Shown here piece by piece: positions 45,148 to 54,393 of a DNA stretch of 64,000 nt. The position numbers were made by a program, and so were the translations under genes. The number at the start of each line of letters is the position of its first letter. Position 1 is the stretch's first letter. The notes under the pieces were generated by a model. The model was not told where the DNA came from. It saw only the letters and a list, made by a program, of their open reading frames with translations, and did no database searches. The stretch comes from Corynebacterium sp. KPL1814 (GTDB lineage: Bacteria > Actinomycetota > Actinomycetes > Mycobacteriales > Mycobacteriaceae): NCBI RefSeq assembly GCF_000478175.1, contig NZ_KI515776.1, positions 350,796 through 414,795 of the forward strand, in the 5' to 3' direction.

Positions 45148-45505
45148 GTCACACACCTGCGCCCCGCAGCTAGGCCTAGAACCTAGCGTCACCTGTGGCT
45201 AGCACCACCGGAAGCCAGCGTCGGCCGCAGCTAGTGCCGCCAGCAGTTGCCGCCAGCCGCGGTTAACGCTGCCGGTTGTTAAGAATCACCGGCGGTGGCT
45301 CGGCTGAACCGCGACGCGATTCGAATAAGCAGCGAGGCGGATTTGGGCATGCCTAAACAGGCAGCAGAATTACTGCTGCCTGAATAAGCGCGGTGTGGGC
45401 GATTCCGCGCGTGCGGAAACCTAGCACGCACGCGGATACCTGGGATGCGCGCAGGCTTAATCCTCGGCCGGGAATAGCGGCCGGGGCCGGGGCTGGGTGC
45501 GAGTG
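45148..45505. other. Intergenic region after hemY
   Basis: This 358-bp gap has no coding frame I can support. It holds several short AGCTAG/CCGCAGC-like repeats near 45170-45240 and a clear hairpin at 45358-45382, and separates the convergent hemY and HNH genes. Confidence 0.5.
45358..45382. terminator. Hairpin between hemY and the HNH gene
   Basis: CAGGCAGCAG, AATTA and CTGCTGCCTG form a perfect 10-bp stem with a 5-nt loop. The T-run is poor, but its position between convergent genes fits a terminator. Confidence 0.55.
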
Positions 45506-46534
45506 CTAGGGTTCGGCGCCGGGGCCGGGCACGGCGTCGGCCCATGGTGGTTGCCACACCACCCGCCCGCGTCTGCGGGCGAGGCGACCGCGGCGCGGCG
45601 GCGCATTCGGGTCGTCGTCGTTGACGCCGTTGTGGTACGGGCAGCAGGCTGCAAGGTTGGACATATTGGTATCGCCGCCGTGTTGCCAGGCTTCCAGGTG
45701 GTGGATTTGGCACTTATCCGCGGGATAATTGCATCGCGGCCACGGGCAGACGGGATTTTCGGCGGCGGCCATGAGCCGCTGCTTCTCGTTGGCCATGCGC
45801 TCGGTGCGGTAGAGGTTCACCGCGCCCTCGAAGGGATGCACGAGGGTGATAAGGCCACGCTCGGAAAGCGTGCGCGCGACCAATTCGGCGCCGGTAAGCC
45901 GCGCGCCGTTGGTGAGTTGGATGGTGATTTCTTCGCCGTGGCCATCGATGATGCGGTCGAGCTCGTCGAGCGTGATGATCGCATTGGTCGTCACTGTGGG
46001 TCGCGGGGCGGCGGAGCCGGAGAAAAGCCCTGCGACGGAATCTAAAGGCGCATCCTCGTCCAGGTTGGACTCTAAGTCAGCGATGAGGGCGGACGGCCCG
46101 GTAATCGCGAGCGTCCACGGCGCGTCCTTGCGGCGGCGAATACGCACCCCAGGGCGCGGTGGGGTAGGCGGATTGATCTCGCGCAGCTTCTTGCGCGCGA
46201 GCTTTTCCATCTCATCGGTATCCGCGGCGGTGCGGCAGAGCTCCACCCGCAGCTGCCACGCCTGGCGCTTGGTCTTGGCGCGCGTGGCGTAGCGCTCGAT
46301 GACTTCGAGCGTTGGCAGCGCGTGGGCGCGTTCGCGGGCGGCGGCCACGGCGCGGCGTTGTTGCCGGGAAAAGGAGGTGGGGGAGAAGAAGGCATCGGCA
46401 AGCGTGAGCAGCGTGCGCGCAGTCCGGTTCGGCGCACCTGCCGCGCGCAGCTCGCGGGCGGACATGCCAGTGCACCCGGCGACGATGTCGATGCCGGGCG
46501 CTAAAGCCGCGAGGTATGCCTGAAGTGCTGTCAT
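45506..46534 (-). CDS. HNH endonuclease-motif protein (DUF222/13E12 repeat family)
   Basis: The 342-aa protein starts MTALQAYLAALAPGIDIVAG. It has a DUF222-like helical N-terminal region and a C-terminal HNH motif CQIHHLEAWQHGGDTNMSNL followed by CPYHNG, with a preceding Cys pair in CPWPRCNYPADKC for zinc. Proteins of this kind are multicopy in mycobacteria and corynebacteria; their role is unresolved, and mobile origins have been proposed. ATG 46534 is chosen over 46561, which gives an unlikely extension. It interrupts the haem cluster on the opposite strand. Confidence 0.85.
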   Translation of the reverse strand: MTALQAYLAALAPGIDIVAGCTGMSARELRAAGAPNRTARTLLTLADAFFSPTSFSRQQRRAVAAARERAHALPTLEVIERYATRAKTKRQAWQLRVELCRTAADTDEMEKLARKKLREINPPTPPRPGVRIRRRKDAPWTLAITGPSALIADLESNLDEDAPLDSVAGLFSGSAAPRPTVTTNAIITLDELDRIIDGHGEEITIQLTNGARLTGAELVARTLSERGLITLVHPFEGAVNLYRTERMANEKQRLMAAAENPVCPWPRCNYPADKCQIHHLEAWQHGGDTNMSNLAACCPYHNGVNDDDPNAPPRRGRLARRRGRVVWQPPWADAVPGPGAEP

Positions 46535-46649
46535 GCCCCGCAGCTTAAGGTGATAGCGCAACTAAAGCGCGGCGCGCGGGCGGGGCCTGTGGATAACTCT
46601 CCCCAAAAGCGCTAAAAAGCCGTAGTTCGTTGACGCGACATGTGAATAA

Positions 46650-47489
46650 CTAGCCCTTATTGCGGAAAACGAAGATGGACGAGAAGTCCTGGTTCCCGTG
46701 GCCCATGTCCTGCATCTCGGCGAAACGCTCGATGGCGGCGGATACGGCGGGCAGGGGCTTATCGGAGGTCTTCTCCATGAGCTTGGCGTCCTTGGCCAGG
46801 GCGTCGACGGTGAAATCGCCCGGGTCGGTATTGCGCTCGCCGGTGATGAACGGGCCTTTCATATTCGACATGAATGACAAGCCGGTGATGTCGAGCATCT
46901 GCAGGATGACCTCGGAATCGAGCCCCTCGGATTCACCGAGCTGCAGGGCCTCCAGCAGGCCTTCGGCGGTCACGGCTAGGGCAAGGTTAGCCAGCAGCTT
47001 GCCGATGGCCGCCGTCGCCGCCGTTTCCACCCCAATCAGCTTTTCTTCGCCGGCCCAAGCCTCGGCAAGGCCGAGGGCGACCTCGCGGCGGTCATCGTCG
47101 GGCGTGCCGACATAAACGCCTAGGTTGCCCTCCCGCGCCGGGCCCAGCGAACCCACGACGGGGGAGTGGACGTATGAGTCGACGGCGGCGGCGAACTCGC
47201 GGGCATCGTCAGGCGAGACCGTGGTGGTGTCGATCCAGGTAATGCCCTCGGGGATGAGCTGTGGCTCGATGACCACCTCGCGGATCTGGTCGGGGCCGAA
47301 GAGCGAGGTGATGATGACCTCGGCGCCCTCGATGGCGGCGGCGGGGGTATCGGCGCGCGCCGCGCCCTCGTCCACGAGCGGTTGCGCGCGCTCGGCGGTG
47401 CGGTTCCACACCGTCAGCTCGTGTTCAGCTAGTAGGTGGCGGGCCAACTCGGTGCCCATGCGTCCGGTTCCTAAAAATGCAATCTTCAT
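46650..47489 (-). CDS. NAD(P)-dependent beta-hydroxyacid dehydrogenase family protein
   Basis: This 279-aa protein starts with the dinucleotide motif MKIAFLGTGRMGTELARHLL and has the conserved SPVVGSLGPAREGNLGVYVG substrate-site segment and a helical C-terminal domain with GKLLANLALA (region of the catalytic Lys). This is the 6-phosphogluconate/3-hydroxyisobutyrate dehydrogenase superfamily. The substrate is not predictable. It is divergent from hemL. Confidence 0.85.
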   Translation of the reverse strand: MKIAFLGTGRMGTELARHLLAEHELTVWNRTAERAQPLVDEGAARADTPAAAIEGAEVIITSLFGPDQIREVVIEPQLIPEGITWIDTTTVSPDDAREFAAAVDSYVHSPVVGSLGPAREGNLGVYVGTPDDDRREVALGLAEAWAGEEKLIGVETAATAAIGKLLANLALAVTAEGLLEALQLGESEGLDSEVILQMLDITGLSFMSNMKGPFITGERNTDPGDFTVDALAKDAKLMEKTSDKPLPAVSAAIERFAEMQDMGHGNQDFSSIFVFRNKG

Positions 47490-47620
47490 ACCTTCCTAGT
47501 GTGCCATCTCAGCGGGAATGCCGTTTCTATGACGTATCACGGAACTTCAGGGAACGTTGGAGGGTTGCTGTGAATTACGCCGACATGCACAGTCAAACTT
47601 TTGTATGGCGCGCGAGTCGC

Positions 47621-47626
47621 TAGAAT
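47621..47626 (+). promoter_or_regulatory. -10 element of leaderless hemL
   Basis: TAGAAT ends 7 nt before the ATG at 47634. An in-frame ATG at 47625 lies inside this hexamer and could not be in a transcript made from it, which supports 47634 as the start. Confidence 0.5.
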
Positions 47627-47633
47627 GACAGAC

Positions 47634-48935
47634 ATGCCTAATACTTCCCAGTCGCAACAGTGGTTCGAGCGTTCCTCCAAAGTGATCCCGGGCGGGGTGA
47701 ACTCGCCGGTGCGCGCTTTCGGTTCCGTGGGTGGCCAAGCCCGCGTGATTGAGCGGGGCGCGGGATCGCGCCTGTGGGATGTCGACGGTAATGAGTACGT
47801 CGACCTCGTGAGCTCTTATGGCCCGATGATCCACGGCAATGCGCACCCGGAAATCGTCGAAGCCGTGCAGCAGGCTGCCACCGGCGGGCTGAGTTTTGGC
47901 ACGCCAACGGAGGGTGAGGCGCTGCTGGCGGAGGAAATCGTCAAGCGCACCGCGGCCGATAAGGTGCGCATGGTCAACTCCGGCACGGAGGCGACCATGT
48001 CGGCGGTGCGTTTGGCCCGCGGCTATACGGGCCGCGCGAAGGTGCTGAAGTTTGAGGGGTGCTACCACGGGCACGTGGATGCGCTGTTGGCATCGGCGGG
48101 CTCGGGCGTGGCGACGTTTGGTCTGCCGGATTCGCCGGGCGTTACGGGGGCGACGGCGAAGGACACCATCGTCGTTCCTTATAACGATCTGGATGCGGTG
48201 CGCGAGGCCTTTGCGGAGAACGAGGGCCAGATTGCCTGCATCATTGCGGAGGCTTCTGCCGGCAATATGGGCACCGTGGCCCCGAATGAGGGCTTCAACG
48301 CGGCACTGAAGGAAATCGCGCATGCCGATGGCGCCCTGCTCATCCTCGATGAGGTTATGACCGGCTTCCGTACCTCGTATAAGGGCTGGTACGGCGTCGA
48401 TGGCGTGGCGGCGGACCTGGTGACCTTTGGCAAGGTGGTTTCCGGTGGTTTGCCGGCTGCGGCCTTTGGAGGTCGCGCCGAGGTCATGGACTACCTGGCG
48501 CCGGACGGTCCGGTCTACCAGGCGGGCACCTTGTCCGGTAACCCGGTGGCGATGGCCTCGGGCCTGAAGTCACTGCAGCTTGCCGATGAATCCCTCTACC
48601 CCCGCCTGCAGGAAAAGGCCGACCAGCTCGGCGCGATGATTTCCTCCGCGCTGGAGGCCGAGGGCGTGGCGCACCACATTCAGCGCGCGGCATCCATGTT
48701 CTCCATTCGATTTGCAGAGGGCGAGGGCCGCAACTTTGCGGACATGCAGGCCGCGGAGAACTTCCGCTTTGCCCCGTTCTTCCACGCGCTGCTTGAAAAT
48801 GGCATCTACGTGGCACCGAGCGCGTTCGAGACCTGGTTCGTCTCTGATGCTCTTGGCGATGCCGACTTCGAGCGCATCGACGCCGCCCTCAAGCCCGCCG
48901 CCAAGGCCGCGGCCGCAGCGCGTCCCGCACAATAA
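47634..48935 (+). CDS. hemL: Glutamate-1-semialdehyde 2,1-aminomutase
   Basis: HemL converts glutamate-1-semialdehyde, the HemA product, to 5-aminolevulinate using PLP/PMP. The 433-aa protein has [18 protein letters not shown] near the N-terminus, [10 protein letters not shown], the PLP Asp in [12 protein letters not shown] and the Schiff-base Lys in [18 protein letters not shown]. The start follows the leaderless promoter. A 14-bp tandem repeat spans its stop codon and the next ribosome-binding site. Confidence 0.95.
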   Translation: MPNTSQSQQWFERSSKVIPGGVNSPVRAFGSVGGQARVIERGAGSRLWDVDGNEYVDLVSSYGPMIHGNAHPEIVEAVQQAATGGLSFGTPTEGEALLAEEIVKRTAADKVRMVNSGTEATMSAVRLARGYTGRAKVLKFEGCYHGHVDALLASAGSGVATFGLPDSPGVTGATAKDTIVVPYNDLDAVREAFAENEGQIACIIAEASAGNMGTVAPNEGFNAALKEIAHADGALLILDEVMTGFRTSYKGWYGVDGVAADLVTFGKVVSGGLPAAAFGGRAEVMDYLAPDGPVYQAGTLSGNPVAMASGLKSLQLADESLYPRLQEKADQLGAMISSALEAEGVAHHIQRAASMFSIRFAEGEGRNFADMQAAENFRFAPFFHALLENGIYVAPSAFETWFVSDALGDADFERIDAALKPAAKAAAAARPAQ

Positions 48936-48982
48936 GTCCTGCGCAACTAGGCCTGCACAATAAGGCCTGCTCAACAAGGAGA
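48927..48982 (+). repeat. Four tandem 14-bp units across the hemL stop
   Basis: The units are GCACAATAAGTCCT, GCGCAACTAGGCCT, GCACAATAAGGCCT and GCTCAACAAGGAGA, contiguous at 14-bp period. The first contains the hemL TAA and the last provides the AAGGAGA Shine-Dalgarno sequence of the next gene. Confidence 0.8.
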
Positions 48983-48985
48983 GAC

Positions 48986-49594
48986 ATGACACGCACCATC
49001 GTTCACCTCGTGCGCCATGGCGAGGTACACAACCCGGGCAAGATTCTGTACGGGCGCATTCCGGGCTATCACCTATCCTCGCGCGGGCATTCCATGGCCG
49101 CGCGGACGGCGGAAAGCTTCCGCGATCATGATGTGACCTATTTGGCGGCCTCGCCGCTGCAGCGCGCGCAGGAAACGGCGCGGCCGATTGCGCAGGTGAC
49201 GGGGTTAAATGTGGACGTCGATAAGACGCTCATTGAGTCCGGCAACCAATTCGAGGGCTTGCGCACCAAGGGCCTGCGATCGGCGCTGTGGAACCCGCGG
49301 CACTGGCCCAAGCTGACTAACCCGCTGGAGCCGTCGTGGGGTGAGGCGTATGAGGGCATCGCCGAGCGCATGCTCGGTGCGGTCGACCGCGCGCATACCG
49401 CGGCGGAGGGTCACGAGGCCGTGCTGGTGAGCCACCAGCTACCCATCGTGATGGTGCAGCGCACGGTGCTGGGCCAGCGCCTGCCGCATGCGCCGTGGAA
49501 CCGCGAGTGCGCGTTGGCCTCGGTAACCTCGCTGCTTTTTGAGGATAACCAGGTCACCGATATCTTCTATTCCTCGCCGGCGCAGGAGATTTAA
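48986..49594 (+). CDS. Histidine phosphatase family protein (phosphoglycerate mutase-like)
   Basis: This 202-aa protein has the phospho-His motif HLVRHGEVHNPG (about 6-17), SPLQRAQETARPI and the second His in LVSHQLPIVM. It is a branch-1 histidine phosphatase of unknown substrate. This gene lies between hemL and the cytochrome c maturation genes in corynebacteria. AAGGAGA is 4 nt from the ATG, and its stop overlaps the next ATG (TAATG), so it is coupled to the tlpA-like gene. Confidence 0.88.
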   Translation: MTRTIVHLVRHGEVHNPGKILYGRIPGYHLSSRGHSMAARTAESFRDHDVTYLAASPLQRAQETARPIAQVTGLNVDVDKTLIESGNQFEGLRTKGLRSALWNPRHWPKLTNPLEPSWGEAYEGIAERMLGAVDRAHTAAEGHEAVLVSHQLPIVMVQRTVLGQRLPHAPWNRECALASVTSLLFEDNQVTDIFYSSPAQEI

Positions 49595-50211
49595 TGGCAC
49601 GCACACATACCCGTGCGGCAACGCGCGTTGTGGCAGCCGCGCTTTCTATAACCGCCCTGACCTTGACCGCCTGCACGCAGGACGCCGACAACGCACAAAA
49701 CGCGGTGGCTACCGGCGGCGAGTTCGAATTCATCTCCCCGGGCGGGGAGCGGGAAATTCACTACGAGGAAGCCGATAGGAAACCGCTCCGCAGCTTTAGC
49801 GGCGCGGACGTCCGCGATACGGATAAGACCATTTCCTTGGACGATTACGAGGGCGAAGTCGTGGTCTTAAATTCCTGGGGCCAGTGGTGCGCGCCGTGCC
49901 GCGCCGAGGCCGATGACCTGCAGGCGGTGTACGCCGAGCTGCAAAAACGCGACCTGGGCACGGTCTTAGGCATTAATGTGCGCGACTATAACCCGCAGGT
50001 ATCCAATGACTTCTTGGACGATAATGGCCTGGAGTACCCCTCCATCTATGACCCGCCGTTTAAGACGGCCGCGGCGCTCGGCGGCGTGCCTACGTCCGTG
50101 GTGCCGACCACGATCGTCTTGGATAAGCAACATCGTCCGGCTACCGTTTTCTTGCGGTCCATCACTACCGATGACGTGATGGATGTTGTGGATAAGTTAG
50201 AAAAGGAATAA
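49594..50211 (+). CDS. TlpA/ResA-like thiol-disulfide oxidoreductase lipoprotein
   Basis: This 205-aa extracytoplasmic thioredoxin-fold protein reduces the CXXC haem-binding cysteines of apocytochrome c in this pathway. It has a lipoprotein signal peptide (ALSITALTLTACTQ, lipobox Cys about 28), active-site WGQWCAPCRAEADD and a later cis-Pro region (GVPTSVVPTTIVLD). It is followed immediately by ccdA, the membrane reductant donor, which supports the role. Confidence 0.92.
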   Translation: MARTHTRAATRVVAAALSITALTLTACTQDADNAQNAVATGGEFEFISPGGEREIHYEEADRKPLRSFSGADVRDTDKTISLDDYEGEVVVLNSWGQWCAPCRAEADDLQAVYAELQKRDLGTVLGINVRDYNPQVSNDFLDDNGLEYPSIYDPPFKTAAALGGVPTSVVPTTIVLDKQHRPATVFLRSITTDDVMDVVDKLEKE

Positions 50212-51015
50212 ATGGATTACGCAGCAAATATCGGCGGTTCGTTTGCCGAAGCTGCCACCTCCGGCCCGTTGATCCTCGGCATCCTCGCCGCGGCTCTGGC
50301 GGGTCTCGTCAGCTTTGCCAGCCCCTGCGTCATCCCGCTGGTGCCCGGCTATATCTCCTACCTCGCCAGCGTGGTTGGCGGTGAGGTGAGCTATGACGAG
50401 AAGCTGGGGGTGGGCGTCGGCAAGCGCAGGCAATGGGCCGTCGTACTGGCGGCAGCGCTATTCATCTTGGGCTTTACCGTGGTCTTTGTGCTGGCGACGG
50501 TCTCGGTCTTTGGCGCGATTTCCGCGCTCACGCTCAACGCCGATACGCTGATGCGCGTTGGCGGCGGCATCACCATCTTGATGGGCGTGGTCTTCTTGGG
50601 CGCGATTCCGGCGCTGCAGAAAGATACCCGCCTGGCGCCAAAGCGCTGGACCACGTGGCTGGGCGCGCCGCTTTTGGGCGGAGTCTTCGCGCTTGGCTGG
50701 ACGCCGTGCCTGGGACCCACGCTGGCGGCGATTGTGTCCATTTCCGCCGGCACCGAAGGCATGACCGCCGCCCGCGGCGCCTTGCTCATCGTGGGCTATT
50801 GCCTGGGCCTTGGCCTACCGTTCCTGCTGGTGGCGCTGGGGTCTGCGCGGGCGATGCGCACCATTTCGTGGGCCCGCAAGCACTCGCGCACCATCCAAAT
50901 CATTGGTGGCGTGGCGATGATCCTCGTGGGCCTTGCCCTGATTACCGGCCTGTGGGGCGAGTTTATTTCCTATATCCAGAAATGGACCGTGGACTACGGC
51001 GCAACCCTCATTTAG
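50212..51015 (+). CDS. ccdA: Cytochrome c biogenesis protein CcdA
   Basis: CcdA carries reducing power from cytoplasmic thioredoxin across the membrane to ResA. The 267-aa protein has about six membrane helices and the two essential Cys in SFASPCVIPLVPGY (about 39) and GWTPCLGPTL (about 165). Its ATG directly follows the tlpA-like stop, and resB starts 7 bp after it behind AGGAGA. Confidence 0.95.
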   Translation: MDYAANIGGSFAEAATSGPLILGILAAALAGLVSFASPCVIPLVPGYISYLASVVGGEVSYDEKLGVGVGKRRQWAVVLAAALFILGFTVVFVLATVSVFGAISALTLNADTLMRVGGGITILMGVVFLGAIPALQKDTRLAPKRWTTWLGAPLLGGVFALGWTPCLGPTLAAIVSISAGTEGMTAARGALLIVGYCLGLGLPFLLVALGSARAMRTISWARKHSRTIQIIGGVAMILVGLALITGLWGEFISYIQKWTVDYGATLI

Positions 51016-51022
51016 GAGAAAC

Positions 51023-52654
51023 GTGAAATATATCCGCAAAGCCTGGCGCTGGCTTACCAGCATGCGCACCGCGCTAGCCCTGCTATTCCTGCTGGCGCTC
51101 GCCGCCGTCCCCGGCTCCCTCTTGCCGCAGCGCGACCTGAACGAGCAGAACGTGCAGGAGTTCATCGAATCCAATGGCACCGTAGCGGAAATCTACGATA
51201 AGCTGCAGCTTTTTGATGTCTTTTCCTCTATCTGGTTCCAAGCCATCTTCCTGCTGTTGGCGGTCTCGCTCATTGGCTGCATCATTCCGCGCTCCATCGA
51301 TCACTACAAGGCGTGGCGCACGCAGCCCACGCGCGCGCCGAAGTACCTGCACCGCCTGCCGCTGAGCGCCGAGGGGCATTCGGATAAGAGCGAGGAAGAA
51401 CTCAGCGCGGAGATCCACAAGCGCCTGAAAAAGTGGCGCGTGGCCGAGTACACCCCGGATAAGGACCGCGCTGGGGTGCACGCCTTTTCCGCCGAGCGCG
51501 GTTACGGCCGCGAGCTGGCCAACCTCATCTTCCACGTCGCGTTGGTGGCCATTCTGGTCACTGTGGCCGCCGGCCGCCTGGTCAACTACGAGGGTCAGGT
51601 CATCGTGGTTACTGAGTTCGGCTCGCAGGGCGGCAACACCTCGCTGGAGCAGTCCACGGAGTTTTGTAATACCTCCACCTCGAACTTTGACTCCTTTCGG
51701 GCAGGGCCGCTTTTCGATGGCACTGGGCTCCACCCCTTCTGCATGACCGCGCACGACTTCACCGCGAAGTACCTGCCCAATGGCCAGGCGGAGATGTTCA
51801 CCTCCAATGTCTCCTACGCGGAGGGTGACGATATTTATAAGGACTCTTCCGAATGGAAGGACTATGAGCTCAAGGTCAACCACCCGCTGCGCTTGGCGCA
51901 AAACCGCGTCTACCTGCAGGGTCACGGCTATGCACCGACGGTGACGGTGGAGTGGCCGGATGGTGAAAAGCGCACGCAGACCATCCAATTCCAGCCCACG
52001 GACACGACTTACTTCCTGTCTTCGGGCGTGCTGCGCTTTGACCCGCCGGCGGGCATGTACCCAGACCTTTTCGAGCGCCGCCAAAACCAGCTGGCCATCC
52101 AGGGTCTCTTCGCCCCAACGGCCGAGTGGAGCGGTGAGAACGGCAAGCTATTGCAGTCCTCCCACCCGGGCCTGAACGATCCGGCGCTGGCGGTCGATAT
52201 CTACCGCGGCGATGCCGGCCTCGATACCGGCACGCCGCAGTCGCTCTTCTCGTTGGATTCAAGCCTCGTACACTCCGGGCAGCTGCAGAAGATCGACCGC
52301 GTGAACCTGAGCCAAGGCGATGACGTCACGCTTGACGATGGCACCAAGATCACCTTCAACGGCGCCAACGAGTTTGCCAATTATCAGGTCTCCTATGACC
52401 CATTCCAGAAGTGGGTGCTGGCATCCGCGCTAATCATGTTGGTATCCCTGGTGGCCTCGTTGATGATTAAGCGCCGCCGCGTCTATATTCGCCTGCGGCC
52501 GGATTCCGCTGGCGGCACCACCCTCGAGATGGGTGGTCTCGCCCGCACCGACCGCGCCGGCTGGTCCGAGGAATTCCACGAGCTGCACCGCGCGCTCTTG
52601 GAGCTTCCGGATCCAGATGAGGTGGAAGAAGACAAACTCTATACTGATGATTAA
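51023..52654 (+). CDS. resB: Cytochrome c biogenesis protein ResB
   Basis: ResB with CcsB forms the system II haem channel and cytochrome c synthase. The 543-aa protein has an N-terminal helix (MRTALALLFLLALAAVPGSL), further helices near 75-95 and 165-185, a large extracytoplasmic domain (about 190-460) and a last helix (ASALIMLVSLVASLMIKRRR). The start is GTG 51023 with AGGAGA upstream. A perfect 18-bp palindrome begins at its stop codon. Confidence 0.93.
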   Translation: MKYIRKAWRWLTSMRTALALLFLLALAAVPGSLLPQRDLNEQNVQEFIESNGTVAEIYDKLQLFDVFSSIWFQAIFLLLAVSLIGCIIPRSIDHYKAWRTQPTRAPKYLHRLPLSAEGHSDKSEEELSAEIHKRLKKWRVAEYTPDKDRAGVHAFSAERGYGRELANLIFHVALVAILVTVAAGRLVNYEGQVIVVTEFGSQGGNTSLEQSTEFCNTSTSNFDSFRAGPLFDGTGLHPFCMTAHDFTAKYLPNGQAEMFTSNVSYAEGDDIYKDSSEWKDYELKVNHPLRLAQNRVYLQGHGYAPTVTVEWPDGEKRTQTIQFQPTDTTYFLSSGVLRFDPPAGMYPDLFERRQNQLAIQGLFAPTAEWSGENGKLLQSSHPGLNDPALAVDIYRGDAGLDTGTPQSLFSLDSSLVHSGQLQKIDRVNLSQGDDVTLDDGTKITFNGANEFANYQVSYDPFQKWVLASALIMLVSLVASLMIKRRRVYIRLRPDSAGGTTLEMGGLARTDRAGWSEEFHELHRALLELPDPDEVEEDKLYTDD

Positions 52655-52671
52655 TCCAACTATAGTTGGAT
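52654..52671. promoter_or_regulatory. Perfect 18-bp palindrome between resB and ccsB
   Basis: ATCCAACTATAGTTGGAT is fully self-complementary. It starts at the last base of the resB stop and lies 65 bp before the ccsB start. The size and perfection suggest a dimeric-repressor operator; the short hairpin it could form lacks a T-run. Confidence 0.5.
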
Positions 52672-52736
52672 CCCGCTGTGTGCATGAGTAAGGTATTCAG
52701 CATTATCCCGCACGTGTGAAGGCTAGGTGGACTCCC

Positions 52737-53825
52737 TTGCAGATCGATCAGAATCTGTCGAACTTCTCGGATCTCGCGGTGCAGACCGCATTCGTGGTGT
52801 ACTGCGTCGCGCTATTTATGTCGCTGTTGTACTACGGCCGCATTCGCAGCCTCATTGAGGCGCGCCGCGCGGGCCGCTCGGAGGCGTCCAAGGTATTGGT
52901 CGGCGCAGGGGCTGAGGCCGGCGCCGCTGCCGGGACCGCCACCGGAGCTGCCACCGGCTCTGACGCCGCCACTGGCACGGGCGCGGCAGCTGCAAACACC
53001 GATTACGAAGCTGAGGCAGCCTCCGCGGCAGCAACCATGAGCGAGGAAAAAGTCGCGGAAAAGGAACGCAAGCTGGATAAGCTTGGCGGGATGACCACCT
53101 CGCTGATGTGGGTTGGCATTGCTTTGCACGCCGCGGCCATCGTGCTGCGCGGGCTGGCCACGGGCCGTTTCCCGTTTGGCAACCTCTACGAATACGTATT
53201 GATGGTGTGCTTCGGCGTGCTGCTGGTGGGCAATATGGCCATGCAGCGCAAGGAATGGCGCACGGTCTGGCCGTGGATCCTTACCCCGGTGTTGGCGCTG
53301 ATGTTTTACGGTTCCACCAAGCTCTATGCGGATTCCGCACCGGTGGTGCCGGCGCTGCAGTCGCACTGGCTGCCCATCCACGTCACGGTGGTGTCCTTGG
53401 GCGCGTCCATCGGCATCGTGTCCGGCATCGCCTCGCTTTTGAGCCTGTTGCGCCAGTGGCAGCCAAAGAACGCGGAGCGCGGCCTCTTTGGCGCGCTGGC
53501 TTACCCGCTGCCGTCCGCGGCGAAGATTGACCGCCTGGCGTATCGCTTGGGCGTTATCACCCTGCCCACCTTGGGCCTAGGCATCATCTTGGGCGCCATT
53601 TGGGCAGAATCCGCGTGGGGCCGGCCTTGGGGCTGGGACCCGAAGGAAACCGTGTCTTTTGCCACTTGGATCCTCTATGCGGCCTACCTGCACGCGCGTG
53701 CGACCCCGGCCTTCCGCAAGGCCGCGCCGTGGATCAATATCTTGGCTACGGCCGTGATGATCTTCAACCTCTTCTTCATCAATATGGTGGTCTCCGGCCT
53801 ACACTCCTATGCGGGGCTGAACTAA
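52737..53825 (+). CDS. ccsB: c-type cytochrome biogenesis protein CcsB (ResC)
   Basis: CcsB is the haem-handling partner of ResB. The protein (362 aa from this start) has about eight helices and the WWD-type haem motif WGRPWGWDPKETVSFATW with nearby conserved His. An Ala/Gly/Thr-rich insert (about 50-100) follows the first helix. I prefer TTG 52737 because AGGTGG lies 6 nt upstream and MQIDQNLSNFSDLA fits the family start; a GTG at 52716 would add seven residues. Confidence 0.92.
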   Translation: MQIDQNLSNFSDLAVQTAFVVYCVALFMSLLYYGRIRSLIEARRAGRSEASKVLVGAGAEAGAAAGTATGAATGSDAATGTGAAAANTDYEAEAASAAATMSEEKVAEKERKLDKLGGMTTSLMWVGIALHAAAIVLRGLATGRFPFGNLYEYVLMVCFGVLLVGNMAMQRKEWRTVWPWILTPVLALMFYGSTKLYADSAPVVPALQSHWLPIHVTVVSLGASIGIVSGIASLLSLLRQWQPKNAERGLFGALAYPLPSAAKIDRLAYRLGVITLPTLGLGIILGAIWAESAWGRPWGWDPKETVSFATWILYAAYLHARATPAFRKAAPWINILATAVMIFNLFFINMVVSGLHSYAGLN

Positions 53826-54083
53826 ATGGCCACCAACCATAGCCCGCGCAATAAACAGGGAAAGCCCGCCGGCGATAACGAGCTCATCTTGGGCTTGGGC
53901 GCGCAGATTGCGCAGCGGCGGCGGGAGTTGGGCATCGTCCAGTAGCAGCTTGCCGATGCCGCCCAAGTCTCCCGCTCCACCCTCCACACCATCGAACACG
54001 GCGGGGCCGGTGTGCGGTGGGAAAAGGTTACCGCCGTGGCAGAAGCGCTGGGACTTGAGATGCGGTTCGTGCCAAAGGATTAA
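53826..54083 (+). pseudogene. XRE/HipB-like helix-turn-helix gene with an amber stop at codon 40
   Basis: The frame reads ..AQIAQRRRELGIVQ, TAG (53943-53945), then QLADAAQVSRSTLHTIEHGG and ends VAEALGLEMRFVPKD. This is a complete small Cro/C1-type HTH protein of 84 residues apart from the stop, which lies where a sense codon (a single-base change from CAG or similar) is expected. Relatives are often HipB-like antitoxins or regulators; no toxin gene is adjacent. It begins directly after ccsB. Confidence 0.75.
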
Positions 54084-54355
54084 TCCTGGTTGTCGTCCTG
54101 GCCCTTTGAACCATTGTTGCCGTCGGCGTCGCGAGTGCGGCGCTGGCGGCGTTTTTCTTCTTCGGCCTCCTGCTTGCGGCGCTGCTTGAAGCGCTCCTTT
54201 TCCAGGTTCCACAGGAATTCCTCGTCATCATCGGGGCCCTTGATGGAACGCGGTTGTTCTTCAACCTGGCGGGACTTCCAGGATGATGGCCCAAAGGCCT
54301 TCCACACCAGGCAGGCGGCGAGGACAAAAAGCAGTAGGAGGATTAGTCGACCCAT
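54080..54355 (-). CDS. Small membrane-anchored charged protein
   Basis: This 91-aa protein starts MGRLILLLLFVLAACLVWKA, a single N-terminal membrane helix, followed by a highly charged Arg/Lys/Glu helical tail. There is no recognised family. The ATG at 54355 is chosen because the helix begins directly after it. Its stop overlaps the end of the convergent HTH pseudogene, and it is divergent from the DUF4229 gene with 38 bp between starts. Confidence 0.7.
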   Translation of the reverse strand: MGRLILLLLFVLAACLVWKAFGPSSWKSRQVEEQPRSIKGPDDDEEFLWNLEKERFKQRRKQEAEEEKRRQRRTRDADGNNGSKGQDDNQD

Positions 54356-54393
54356 GCAGATTATTCTACCTGTACGGCGTACAATCGACCCCC

